The notes: generated from the sequence alone by a model not told the origin. Shown: positions 47,249 through 55,618, counted from the first letter of the stretch. The stretch is DNA of 64,000 bases from Flavisolibacter nicotianae (GCF_003628535.1 NZ_RBCI01000003.1:124001-188000), one strand, 5' to 3'. Translations and numbers: made by a program.

Positions 47249-48058
47249 ATGGAGCAATTCATCAAAGCAAAGGACTTTCTAAATTCCAAAGGCATTGCCA
47301 ATGCTGAAATAGGCATTGTATTGGGCACAGGGTTGCATCAGCTATTGAACCATGTGGATGTAAAGCAAACCATTCCTTATGCAGAAATACCCAACTTCCC
47401 TGTTTCAACCGTAGAATTTCACAAAGGCCATTTGATTTTTGGAACAATAGTAGGAAAAAACGTTCTGATCATGCAGGGCCGCTTCCATGCTTATGAAGGC
47501 TACACCATGCAGCAGATTGTGTTTCCGATAAGAGTAATGAAATTATTAGGCATCGAATACCTATTCTTATCCAATGCAGCGGGTGGCATTAACCTGAATT
47601 TTAAAAAAGGAGATTTGGTGTTGATTGATGACCACATCAACCTGCTTTCAGGCAATCCGCTAAGTGGAAAGAATTACGATGAATTGGGAAGTCGTTTTCC
47701 TGACATGAGCGAACCGTATGACCTGCAATTGAAAAGTCTGTTGCAGCGAAAAGCAAATGAATTAAGGATAGATTTAAAGAAAGGCGTCTACGCCGCGGTG
47801 CATGGTCCTAACCTTGAAACTAAAGCAGAATACCGTTACTTAAAGATCATTGGTGCGGATATGGTGGGCATGTCCACTGTACCGGAAGTAATTGCCGCTG
47901 TTCACATGCAGTTGCCCTGTGTTGGCGTTTCGGTTATCACGGATGAATGTGACCCTGAGAATCTAAAACCTGTAAACATTGCAGAAATTATAGAAATAGC
48001 AGGCAAGGCAGACAGCAAACTTTCGCGATTGTTCATTGAAGCAATAAAAGGATTATGA
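47249..48058 (+). CDS. Purine nucleoside phosphorylase (family 2)
   Basis: A 269-residue PNP of the trimeric family: GIVLGTGLHQL (phosphate loop), GRFHAYEGYTMQQIVFPIRVMKLLGI, LSNAAGGIN, VHGPNLETKAEYR (with base-binding Glu) and VGMSTVPEVIAA. The usual role is phosphorolysis of inosine or guanosine. In an arsenosugar operon it could instead remove adenine from 5'-deoxy-5'-dimethylarsinoyl-adenosine to release the arsenosugar core; that assignment follows from context. It starts 20 bases after arsM. Confidence 0.9.
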   Translation: MEQFIKAKDFLNSKGIANAEIGIVLGTGLHQLLNHVDVKQTIPYAEIPNFPVSTVEFHKGHLIFGTIVGKNVLIMQGRFHAYEGYTMQQIVFPIRVMKLLGIEYLFLSNAAGGINLNFKKGDLVLIDDHINLLSGNPLSGKNYDELGSRFPDMSEPYDLQLKSLLQRKANELRIDLKKGVYAAVHGPNLETKAEYRYLKIIGADMVGMSTVPEVIAAVHMQLPCVGVSVITDECDPENLKPVNIAEIIEIAGKADSKLSRLFIEAIKGL

Positions 48059-48654
48059 AGAAAGAAGCCTTGGTCATATTCACCAAAAACCCGGAAGCAG
48101 GTAAAGTTAAAACAAGGCTTGCCGCTACAATAGGCAATGATGCGGCACTTGCTGTTTACAAGGAATTGCTGTGGCGTACTATTGCGGCAACACAGTATTT
48201 GCCTGTCGACAAGTTTGTCTACTATTCAAATCATGCAGAACAGGAAGATGTATGGAATACCAATCAATACTATAAAGAGGTTCAGCAGGGAAGTGATTTG
48301 GGAGAGAGAATGAAGAACGCCTTTGCCTCCATTTTTAGTAAAGGGTATACTAAGGCTGTCATAATCGGAACGGATTGCCCAGCATTGAATGAAAATATTG
48401 TTCAGGGTGCATTTGGCAAACTGGCTGACGTTGATGTAGTCGTTGGTCCTGCCTACGACGGCGGTTATTATCTTCTTGGCATGAAACGTTGCTACCATCT
48501 TCTCTTTGAGAATATGAATTGGAGCACCGCAAATGTTTTACCTGAAACGATAAGCCGGTGCAAAAATGAAGGTTTGTTGTTTCAGCTCCTTCAAACATTG
48601 CATGATGTGGATGAGGAAAAGGATTTGGGCGCCTTAAATCTCGTAACGCCATGA
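48055..48654 (+). CDS. TIGR04282-type arsenosugar biosynthesis glycosyltransferase-like protein
   Basis: A 199-residue protein of the DUF2064 / CofC-like nucleotidyltransferase fold, TIGR04282 group. It shows FTKNPEAGKVKTRLA (nucleotide-binding loop), GTDCPALNENIV (metal-binding Asp), VVGPAYDGGYYLLG and ENMNWST. The family name says it accompanies arsenosugar biosynthesis; activation of a sugar (nucleotide transfer) is as likely as glycosyl transfer. It overlaps the PNP stop (ATGA) and is followed at once by the next gene. Confidence 0.88.
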   Translation: MKKEALVIFTKNPEAGKVKTRLAATIGNDAALAVYKELLWRTIAATQYLPVDKFVYYSNHAEQEDVWNTNQYYKEVQQGSDLGERMKNAFASIFSKGYTKAVIIGTDCPALNENIVQGAFGKLADVDVVVGPAYDGGYYLLGMKRCYHLLFENMNWSTANVLPETISRCKNEGLLFQLLQTLHDVDEEKDLGALNLVTP

Positions 48655-49037
48655 AAGCGCAGCTCCTATTTGTTTACAATGCAAACAGCGGTTTATTCAG
48701 TACAATGACCGACTTTGCTCATAAGATTTTATCGCCTTCAACGTATCAATGCCAATTGTGTGCATTGACCTATGGGAACTTTACCGTAAAGCGGGACTGG
48801 AAAACATTCATTGAACGTCTGACAATAGAAACGGCTTTTCTCCACAAAGACGAATTCGAAAAGCAGTACGGATTACAATCTGCTTTGCCGGCTGTTTTTC
48901 TTTCAACGGCTAGTACACTTCATGAATCAATCACCAAACAACAAATAGAGCGCTGTCATTCATTGGAAGAACTGAAAAACGTAGTAACACAAAAAATACA
49001 GCAGCATGTTCAGCATCATCATTCCAACATACAATGA
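48651..49037 (+). CDS. Conserved-looking protein of unknown function in the arsenosugar operon
   Basis: A 128-residue soluble protein. It begins QLLFVYNANSGLFSTMTDFAHKILSPSTYQCQLCALTYG and later has TIETAFLHKDEFEKQ, a helix and a His-rich tail (HVQHHHSNIQ). I do not recognise a domain. The start overlaps the previous stop by four bases (ATGA), and its 3' end overlaps the next gene by 32 bases, which points to a real, coupled gene. Possible Cys pair QLCAL is the only metal-suited site. Confidence 0.75.
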   Translation: MKAQLLFVYNANSGLFSTMTDFAHKILSPSTYQCQLCALTYGNFTVKRDWKTFIERLTIETAFLHKDEFEKQYGLQSALPAVFLSTASTLHESITKQQIERCHSLEELKNVVTQKIQQHVQHHHSNIQ

Positions 49038-49701
49038 AGCTGACCAGATTGCACAAACGATCAGCAAAACACATGCGGCTAATGGCAAGTATGAAGCTGA
49101 AATCATTGTAGTAGACGGATGCAGCACTGACGGGACTGAGGACATTGCCGAAACAACCGGTGTAACAGTAGTAAGGAGTGAGAGAAAAGGAAGAGCAGCA
49201 CAAATGAATAAAGGTGCTTCAGTTGCTAAATATGATATTCTTTACTTCCTACATGCCGACAGTACCCCGCCTCATGATTTTACAGGCCAGATATTACAAG
49301 CCTTACAAAGGGGTGCAAAGAGCGGTTGCTTTCGCCTTGCTTTTGACTATGACCATTGGTTTTTAAAAGCCAATACATGGTTCACCCGGTTTGATGTAAA
49401 TGCTGTTCGCTTTGGAGATCAGAGCTTGTTTGTTGCAAAAGAGGTGTTTGAGCAGGCAGGTGGATTTAGAGAAGACTTGCTATTGATGGAAGACCAGGAG
49501 ATCATACACCGGATAAAGAGACAAGGAAAGTTCAAAGTGTTGAATGATTATGTGATTACGTCTGCAAGAAAATACCTGGAGAATGGCGTGTACAGAATGC
49601 AGGGTATTTTTTACCGCATCTGGGCGCTTTATTATATGGGCTATTCGCAGCAGGAACTCCAAGAGGTTTACAGAAAACTGATCAAGAACCATAAGTTGTA
49701 G
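49006..49701 (+). CDS. TIGR04283-type arsenosugar biosynthesis glycosyltransferase
   Basis: A 231-residue GT-A fold glycosyltransferase: FSIIIPTYNEADQI, VVDGCSTDGT (nucleotide-binding), FLHADSTPP (metal-binding DxD-like), RFGDQSLFV and LLMEDQEIIHRI. The TIGR04283 family is the sugar-transfer member of arsenosugar clusters. It would attach a sugar to, or modify, the dimethylarsinoyl-ribose core; donor unknown. The start lies 32 bases inside the preceding gene. Confidence 0.9.
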   Translation: MFSIIIPTYNEADQIAQTISKTHAANGKYEAEIIVVDGCSTDGTEDIAETTGVTVVRSERKGRAAQMNKGASVAKYDILYFLHADSTPPHDFTGQILQALQRGAKSGCFRLAFDYDHWFLKANTWFTRFDVNAVRFGDQSLFVAKEVFEQAGGFREDLLLMEDQEIIHRIKRQGKFKVLNDYVITSARKYLENGVYRMQGIFYRIWALYYMGYSQQELQEVYRKLIKNHKL

Positions 49702-49703
49702 TT

Positions 49704-50402
49704 ATGATAAGCATTGTTATTCCTACATTCAACGAAGAAAACTTTATTGAAAAGACTTTGATCCGACTGAGTGCATTGAAGAAAGAGGCTGATTTCGAAA
49801 TTATCGTTACTGATGGAAAAAGCACTGACAGAACTACGACACTGGCTGGTACTTATGCAAAAGTTGTAACTGCGGATAAGGGGAAAGGAAGGCAATTGAA
49901 TGCCGGTGCAAATCATGCAACGGGTGACATATTGTTTTTTGTTCACGCAGACATGTATCTGCCTGGTGGAGCTTTAAATAAAATTGAACAAGTGATCAAT
50001 ATTGACGGGTATGACGGCGGGGGATTTGTTAATGAGTTCTCTTCCCATAACAGGAAAATAAAACGTCTTAGTAGCTTGCTCAGTACTTTATTGATAAACA
50101 GATCCAGCAGGAACAAAAATATCTTTTATGGAGACAATGGAATATTCGTAAGAAAGGATGTTTTTCACTCATTAGGAGGCTTTAAAGAAATCCCTATTAT
50201 GGAAGATTATGACTTTTCATTTCGATTGAAATCCTCATATAAGGTTTATGAAATTATTCAACCACCGCTTATTGTTGATCCAAGAAGGTTGCTGAAGGAC
50301 GGTTGTGCAAAAACAATCATGAAGTGGATACTTATTAAAAAGTTTTACCTGATGGGTGTACCACCCCATAAACTTACGGCGTGGTATAAGGATACCAGAT
50401 AA
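49704..50402 (+). CDS. Second TIGR04283-like glycosyltransferase
   Basis: A 232-residue GT-A glycosyltransferase with the same layout as its neighbour: ISIVIPTFNEENFI, VTDGKSTDRT, FVHADMYLP, FYGDNGIFV and IPIMEDYDFSF. The two are diverged paralogues (same order of motifs, modest identity). Its presence suggests that two sugars are added, or that the two enzymes work on different acceptors. It starts two bases after the stop of the first. Confidence 0.88.
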   Translation: MISIVIPTFNEENFIEKTLIRLSALKKEADFEIIVTDGKSTDRTTTLAGTYAKVVTADKGKGRQLNAGANHATGDILFFVHADMYLPGGALNKIEQVINIDGYDGGGFVNEFSSHNRKIKRLSSLLSTLLINRSSRNKNIFYGDNGIFVRKDVFHSLGGFKEIPIMEDYDFSFRLKSSYKVYEIIQPPLIVDPRRLLKDGCAKTIMKWILIKKFYLMGVPPHKLTAWYKDTR

Positions 50403-50408
50403 TTTAAA

Positions 50409-51845
50409 ATGGCAAAAAATTACTACGATATTATTGTTATTGGCGCGGGTTCAGGTGGTTTAAGCGTAGGCTTAACGATGAATAAGTTTGGCTTCAAAGT
50501 ATTGATGCTGGCCAAATCCGATAAGGATATTGGCGGTGATTGCCTTAATGACGGATGTGTTCCAAGTAAAGCATTTATACATGTATCAAGATTGTTACAC
50601 AATGCCAAACAGGCAACAGCATTTGGTTTGACAATTAATGGAAACCCAGATATTGGAAAAGGAATAGAATATGTTTATAGTAAACAGGAATTAATTCGCA
50701 AACATGAGAATGCAAAATGGCTGGAAGAGCAGGGAGTAACTGTTGAATTAGGTGAAGCGAAATTTTCAGGCAAAAATGAAGTTGAGATAAATGGTAAGAA
50801 ATACAGCGCGAAGAATATTGTGATAACCACCGGGTCAAGGCCGAGAAAATTAAATGTGCCGGGTGTCGAGTTGGTAAAGTATTATGATAATGAAAGCATT
50901 TTCTATGTTGATAGCTTACCTGACAATATTCTAGTAGTTGGTGGCGGCCCTATCGGAATTGAAATTGCCCAGGCATTGAGGCGTTTTGATAAAAAGGTAA
51001 CGGTGGTTCATCACGGCCAGAACATTTTAGAGCATGATGATAAAAGAGTTACCTCTATCCTCCTGAAACAATTACAACAGGAAGGAATAGAATTTATATT
51101 TTCTGCTACTCTCCAAAGTTTCACATCAGCACAAGAAGCGGTTGTAAAATTAAAGGATAACACAACAAAAAATTTGTTTTTTGAAGCTGTGTTTGTGGGT
51201 ATAGGTCGGGAATTGCTGTTAGAACCCCTTCAATTGCAGAATGCAGGAATTGAAGTCAGGGAAAATAAGATTGTTGTAGATGATCATTTGCGCACAACCA
51301 ACAAAAACATTTTTGTATGCGGTGATATCGCCGGGAACCTTGCCTTCTCCCATGCAGCCGAATTTCATGCCCGCATATTAGTTAACAATTTTCTTTCACC
51401 GATTAAAAAGAAGCTGAATAACGATCATTTTTCATGGGTAACCTTTACTGATCCTGAAATTGCAACCTTTGGTATAAACGAAAAGGAACTCAAGAAAAGA
51501 AAGATTAACTATGAAACCCTGGAAACAGATTTCAGTCACGATGATCGGGCGGTTGTCGATAATTATCAGTACGGGAAAGTCATTCTGTTTATCAGCAAAG
51601 GAAAGTTTTATAAAAAAGGAAGAGTATTGGGAGGCACCATGATTGCTCCACACGCAGGTGAGGTTATCCAGGAATTAATATTGGCTAACACGCAAAAGCT
51701 ATCTGTGGACGCTATTTTTAATAAGATTTATCCTTACCCGGTATCATCCAGGATAAATCAGGGGGTAATTACTCAGCTTAAGGAAAAGCAGTTAACAAAT
51801 AAGATTAAGAAGTTGTTACAATGGGCTTACAAGCTATTTGGATAA
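50409..51845 (+). CDS. FAD-dependent disulfide oxidoreductase, MerA/Lpd-like
   Basis: A 478-residue flavoprotein: FAD-binding IGAGSGGLSVG (11-21), redox disulfide C45-LNDG-C50, NADH-binding VVGGGPIGIEIAQ, and VCGDIAG near 310. The dimerisation domain lacks the C-terminal vicinal cysteines of true MerA (it ends AYKLFG), so it is not a mercury reductase in the strict sense. In this operon it may keep arsenic or its protein thiols reduced; related proteins are common in arsenosugar clusters. It starts six bases after the glycosyltransferase gene. Confidence 0.85.
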   Translation: MAKNYYDIIVIGAGSGGLSVGLTMNKFGFKVLMLAKSDKDIGGDCLNDGCVPSKAFIHVSRLLHNAKQATAFGLTINGNPDIGKGIEYVYSKQELIRKHENAKWLEEQGVTVELGEAKFSGKNEVEINGKKYSAKNIVITTGSRPRKLNVPGVELVKYYDNESIFYVDSLPDNILVVGGGPIGIEIAQALRRFDKKVTVVHHGQNILEHDDKRVTSILLKQLQQEGIEFIFSATLQSFTSAQEAVVKLKDNTTKNLFFEAVFVGIGRELLLEPLQLQNAGIEVRENKIVVDDHLRTTNKNIFVCGDIAGNLAFSHAAEFHARILVNNFLSPIKKKLNNDHFSWVTFTDPEIATFGINEKELKKRKINYETLETDFSHDDRAVVDNYQYGKVILFISKGKFYKKGRVLGGTMIAPHAGEVIQELILANTQKLSVDAIFNKIYPYPVSSRINQGVITQLKEKQLTNKIKKLLQWAYKLFG

Positions 51846-51926
51846 TAAAGTCTAATACAATAGCACAACGGGATATAAAGTCAAAGGAGTTAATTAGAAA
51901 TTCAAAAAATAAATACAAGCAAGCAA

Positions 51927-52250
51927 ATGGAATGGTGGGAAGCTTTTAAGGAGTGGTTTTTAAGTTTGGGTAACAAATACAATGTCAATCCATACATATT
52001 TGGCGGCATATATATAGGTGCTATTCCATTCTTTTTCCTGAGCCTTGGCTGGACTATTAAGAAAATCAGGAAAAAGAAGTCTTTTGTATTGCCTTTATTG
52101 CTAACATCCTTCTTTTTTATCTCCGCTTACCTGTATCTTCTTTTTGTTGGAAAAAATATTCCTGTGTGGGTTTATGTTTTTATCGGAATTATGATTGCTT
52201 ATGGCGTTTATTCAACATTTATCAAGATAAAATCAGCGTCGAAAAACTAA
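51927..52250 (+). CDS. Three-helix membrane protein of unknown function
   Basis: A 107-residue inner-membrane protein with hydrophobic helices at about 23-43, 53-72 and 79-97, separated by a KKIRKKK cytoplasmic loop. It has no recognised domain, and no conserved polar residues mark a catalytic site. It is preceded by an 81-base gap, the largest within the operon, so an internal promoter is possible. Confidence 0.7.
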   Translation: MEWWEAFKEWFLSLGNKYNVNPYIFGGIYIGAIPFFFLSLGWTIKKIRKKKSFVLPLLLTSFFFISAYLYLLFVGKNIPVWVYVFIGIMIAYGVYSTFIKIKSASKN

Positions 52251-52256
52251 TTAATT

Positions 52257-52937
52257 ATGAAGCCCGTTATACTATTTGATGTAAACGAGACGATGTTAAA
52301 CATGTCTCCTTTGAAGAAAAAAATAAACAGACTGTTAGGCAGCAGCAAAGGATTTCGTATTTGGTTCGGAATGTTATTGCAATATTCTCTGGTGGATAAT
52401 TGTACCGACAATTACCATGATTTTGCAAGTACTGCTTCTGCCACACTTGATATGGCAGCAAAAACTTTAATGGCAGACCTGGATGAAAAAGAAAAAAAGG
52501 CAGCGTTGCAATCCATCAAAGAACTACCTGCATATGATGATGTTCCGAAAGGACTGAAATTACTGAAAGAAAATGGCTTTCGATTAGCCACACTTACAAA
52601 TTCTTCCACAAACACATTGGTTGCACAACTGCAATATGCTGAACTCACCGAATATTTCGAAGCTACCTTAAGTATAGATACAATTAAGAAATATAAACCT
52701 TCTTTAGAAACTTATAAATGGGCAGCGGATCAACTGTCGGCAGATGTTTCGGAAGCCATACTAGTGGCGGCACATGGCTGGGACATTGCAGGTGCTCTGC
52801 AGGCAGGTTTACAGGCAGCATTCATAGAACGCAAAGGACAATCAGTATATCCGCTTGCTCCAAAACCAACATTTACAGGTAAAGACTTTGTGGATATCGC
52901 CAAACAAATTATCTCACGTTATAAACAGGAACGATGA
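52257..52937 (+). CDS. HAD-superfamily haloacid-dehalogenase-type hydrolase
   Basis: A 226-residue HAD protein. The nucleophile is D8 in LFDVNETML, the second motif is LTNSSTNT, the lysine lies in KKYKPSLETYKWA and the acid motif in VAAHGWDIAGALQAG. The DVNET sequence groups it with (S)-2-haloacid dehalogenases and related phosphatases. In an arsenosugar operon it might remove a phosphate left by phosphorolysis; that is inference. The stop overlaps the next start by four bases. Confidence 0.85.
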   Translation: MKPVILFDVNETMLNMSPLKKKINRLLGSSKGFRIWFGMLLQYSLVDNCTDNYHDFASTASATLDMAAKTLMADLDEKEKKAALQSIKELPAYDDVPKGLKLLKENGFRLATLTNSSTNTLVAQLQYAELTEYFEATLSIDTIKKYKPSLETYKWAADQLSADVSEAILVAAHGWDIAGALQAGLQAAFIERKGQSVYPLAPKPTFTGKDFVDIAKQIISRYKQER

Positions 52938-54007
52938 AGCCAAATGACGATAATGCAAAGCTGCCTTCAGACCAGCGACCCTTTAGAGTATTAATTATTT
53001 CCGGATCTGACAGAAGGCAATATAATTGCCCCGGTGTTGATAGTAAATCAAGAACTCTCATGCTGAAGATGGCCGAAATGCTTCCGCAGGATTGGGAAAT
53101 AGATTATGAAGACTTAGGGAATGTGTATGCAAGGGCAAGAATACAAAGTTGTAATGCATGTGTTTCAACTTCAATGGCTTTATGTGTATGGCCCTGCAAC
53201 TGTTATGAAAAGTATAGTAGCAAGGAGCCTGACCTGATGTGGAATTTAGATCTTTATTCACGGCTTGATATGGCTGATGCCTGGGCGATTATTGGTCCGG
53301 TAAACTGGTATAGCTGCAGCAGTAATTTAAAACTGATGTTTGACAGGTTAGTATGCATGAACGGGGGCAACCCTGATGAAAAGACCATTGACCACAAGAA
53401 CCCCGAAAAGGCAATGGCTCTGGAACATACCGGAGAATGGAAGGCATTAAGCTTAAATCATCTTGAAGGAAGAACCGCAGCTTTCTTTTGCTATGGTGAT
53501 GAAGGAGGAGATGAAATGGATGAAACAGGAAGACCCAAAGTATTACAACATAAAAATTATTTTAATCCTGATGACGAACCTTTTGAAAATGAAAGAAACG
53601 CTTATGCACCTTTGGTTTGGCAATGCCGCTATGGCGGTGTGGAAGTGCCCGACCAGCTTTGGAAGCACTGCACGACAGGAAAAGGAAAAAAGTATAGCGA
53701 CAACCAGGCAGAAGACATGATTAAAGAAGACGAATTTATTTCGACATTTAATACATGGGTAAAAAGCTTTGCAGGGTTTGTACAACAAAAAGGAAAGGTT
53801 CCACCCAACAAATACAGGGCTTTTGGTTATAAACCTCCAAAACACCTATGGGCAAGTGTAGAAGATGGTATCCGTTATTTCAGGATGATGGTTGGAAAAG
53901 CACCGAAAGGTTCATCACCGCAAATTCAGGATGATTTAGATTTGAATAATGATGCTACCTGGCATACAAAGAAAGGCGAAGGCGAAAAACTAAGAGGCGA
54001 TGATTAA
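52934..54007 (+). CDS. Flavodoxin-fold NAD(P)H-dependent oxidoreductase
   Basis: A 357-residue protein with an N-terminal flavodoxin-like / FMN-reductase fold: FRVLIISGSDRRQYNCPGVDSKSRTLMLKMAE, then CNACVSTSMALCVWPCNCYEKY and IIGPVNWYSCSSNLKLMFDRLVC. Five cysteines lie between 105 and 125-like positions of that block, an unusual density for the family. The C-terminal about 130 residues are a helical extension without recognised domain (ASVEDGIRYFRMM). It could supply reducing power for the operon's chemistry; substrate unknown. Confidence 0.8.
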   Translation: MKPNDDNAKLPSDQRPFRVLIISGSDRRQYNCPGVDSKSRTLMLKMAEMLPQDWEIDYEDLGNVYARARIQSCNACVSTSMALCVWPCNCYEKYSSKEPDLMWNLDLYSRLDMADAWAIIGPVNWYSCSSNLKLMFDRLVCMNGGNPDEKTIDHKNPEKAMALEHTGEWKALSLNHLEGRTAAFFCYGDEGGDEMDETGRPKVLQHKNYFNPDDEPFENERNAYAPLVWQCRYGGVEVPDQLWKHCTTGKGKKYSDNQAEDMIKEDEFISTFNTWVKSFAGFVQQKGKVPPNKYRAFGYKPPKHLWASVEDGIRYFRMMVGKAPKGSSPQIQDDLDLNNDATWHTKKGEGEKLRGDD

Positions 54008-54845
54008 AGCCATCTTTGATACATATGGCACACCCTTACTAATAGCGCTATTTGCTATACTCTTTTTGGTTGAAAGCAAATTTCAATTACGAAAAAGAGT
54101 TCATAACAGGTGGAAAAGGATGTTTATCAATTTAATTGTTTCCATTCCTGCATTTGCATTACTTCGGCTTCTTTTTATTCCGTTGATGGTTTGGCTGGCA
54201 GTCCAAAATCAAACATGGCAGTTCGGAGTAAACTACCTGTATGAAAGTTCATTTGCAGGGAAAGCAGTTGTTAGTTTTTTACTGCTCGATTACAGCATTT
54301 ATATCTGGCACATATTGCTGCATAAGCTGCCTATCCTTTGGCGCTTTCATTTAGTGCATCATACAGATTTAGATTTAGATGTTACTACAGCATTTCGTTT
54401 CCACTTTGGTGAAATGATTGGCTCCATCTTTTATCGTGGTGCTGCTATTTTGGTTATAGGTGCTTCACCATTGATGGTATTGATTTATGAAATTGTATTT
54501 GAAGCTGCGACCCAGTTTCATCATAGCAATATGAAGCTGCCATACAGATTTGAAAAAATACTGAACTACATTATTGTAACACCACGCATGCACGGCATTC
54601 ATCATTCTATGATTAAGAAAGAAACAGATAGTAATTACTCGGTTATCTTTTCTTTCTGGGATAGGATACATAAAACAGTGCGGCTGAATGTTCACCAAAA
54701 TGAAATAGTAACTGGTGTGCCTTCGTATGCAGACGAAAGGGAACTTACAATAGGCAAGTTATGGATCCTCCCATTCAAGTCAATCAGACAGTGGAAAGAC
54801 AGCGAAAGGCAGACTGACAAAAAATTCAACCAGCTAAAAAAGTAA
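54000..54845 (+). CDS. Sterol-desaturase / fatty-acid-hydroxylase superfamily membrane protein
   Basis: A 281-residue membrane protein with about four helices and the di-iron histidine boxes HILLHKLPILWRFHLVHHTD and HGIHHS (plus the HH within FEAATQFHHSN), the hallmark of the fatty acid hydroxylase superfamily. Such enzymes hydroxylate or desaturate acyl chains or sterols using O2. Its place in an arsenosugar operon, overlapping the previous gene by 8 bases, is unusual and hints at lipid modification. Confidence 0.88.
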   Translation: MIKAIFDTYGTPLLIALFAILFLVESKFQLRKRVHNRWKRMFINLIVSIPAFALLRLLFIPLMVWLAVQNQTWQFGVNYLYESSFAGKAVVSFLLLDYSIYIWHILLHKLPILWRFHLVHHTDLDLDVTTAFRFHFGEMIGSIFYRGAAILVIGASPLMVLIYEIVFEAATQFHHSNMKLPYRFEKILNYIIVTPRMHGIHHSMIKKETDSNYSVIFSFWDRIHKTVRLNVHQNEIVTGVPSYADERELTIGKLWILPFKSIRQWKDSERQTDKKFNQLKK

Positions 54846-54847
54846 AC

Positions 54848-55408
54848 ATGGCAAGAATTAGTGTTGTGCAATATGAACAGGCAGAGGGTGAGCTAAAAAG
54901 CATCTATGATGATCTGATGGAAGAGCGAGGGAAGTTATCTGAAGTGTTGAAGATACAGAGTTTACACCCTGAAACAATTAAAAGCCATACACAGCTTTAC
55001 CTGGACATTATGTTAACCCAATCGCCGCTAACAAGAGCGGAAAGAGAATTAATTGCTACAGTTGTTTCTGTAATTAACGGGTGCAATTATTGTCAGATAC
55101 ATCATTCGACTGCGTTAAATGCTTATTGGAAAGACCAGGAACGCATCAATAAATTGTTGAAAGACTATAAATTGGCAAGCTTATCAAGCAAAGAGATGGT
55201 TATGTGTGACTTTGCAGTACATCTAACGAAAAATCCATCCGAACATGAGAAAAACAACTACACTGAAACCCTTAAAGAGGTTGGATTGGACGATAGGTCA
55301 ATACTCGATCTTGTGTTGGTTATATCGTACTTCAACTTTGTTAATCGGACTGTACTGGCATTGGGTGTGCAATTGGAACAAGACAAGGGTGAAGGGTACA
55401 TATACTAA
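54848..55408 (+). CDS. AhpD-like / carboxymuconolactone-decarboxylase-family peroxidase-related protein
   Basis: A 186-residue AhpD-fold protein with the redox motif E67-x11-C79-N-Y-C82-x3-H86 (ELIATVVSVINGCNYCQIHH), matching the TIGR01926-type peroxidase-related group. It probably reduces peroxides or acts as a thiol-dependent oxidoreductase. It ends the operon, two bases after the hydroxylase stop, and is the second AhpD-fold protein of the unit besides that at 44865; the two are not close in sequence. Confidence 0.85.
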   Translation: MARISVVQYEQAEGELKSIYDDLMEERGKLSEVLKIQSLHPETIKSHTQLYLDIMLTQSPLTRAERELIATVVSVINGCNYCQIHHSTALNAYWKDQERINKLLKDYKLASLSSKEMVMCDFAVHLTKNPSEHEKNNYTETLKEVGLDDRSILDLVLVISYFNFVNRTVLALGVQLEQDKGEGYIY

Positions 55409-55580
55409 TTGTCTTGAAGGCCCAACATTCAAATCAGTTTTTACGTGCTGTGTTTGGAGTTCAGAAACGACGCCTGAAAGTGGTACTTGTCACTTCTTCT
55501 TGCCAACTAATATGATCAGCTAAAAAGCGGTCATAAGGAAGAAGTAGGTCAGAATATTATATGATAGTTAACACTAAGGT

Positions 55581-55602
55581 TATTTAAGCAATTGCTTAAA
55601 TA
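55581..55602. promoter_or_regulatory. Perfect 22-bp palindrome, likely ArsR-family operator
   Basis: TATTTAAGCAA is followed directly by its exact reverse complement. The site lies 16 bases before the ArsR-family start codon. Perfect or near-perfect AT-rich palindromes with an AAGCAA-like core are typical operators of SmtB/ArsR regulators, so self-regulation and repression of the mercury genes is likely. Confidence 0.75.
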
Positions 55603-55606
55603 GTTA

Positions 55607-55614
55607 TACCTTTA
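55607..55614 (+). promoter_or_regulatory. Possible -7 element of the mercury operon
   Basis: TACCTTTA differs from TAnnTTTG at the last base. It ends four bases before the ATG at 55619, so transcription from it would give a nearly leaderless message. No TTG -33 box is seen at the usual distance. The call is weak. Confidence 0.35.
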
Positions 55615-55618
55615 GGCT

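Noticed and set aside
50409-51845. Second mercuric reductase
   Set aside because: It lacks the C-terminal vicinal cysteines needed to bind Hg(II) and belongs to the arsenosugar operon by position.
55245-55523. Plus-strand frame overlapping the end of the AhpD-like gene
   Set aside because: It is out of frame with a gene that has a clear domain, has no RBS and no recognisable product.
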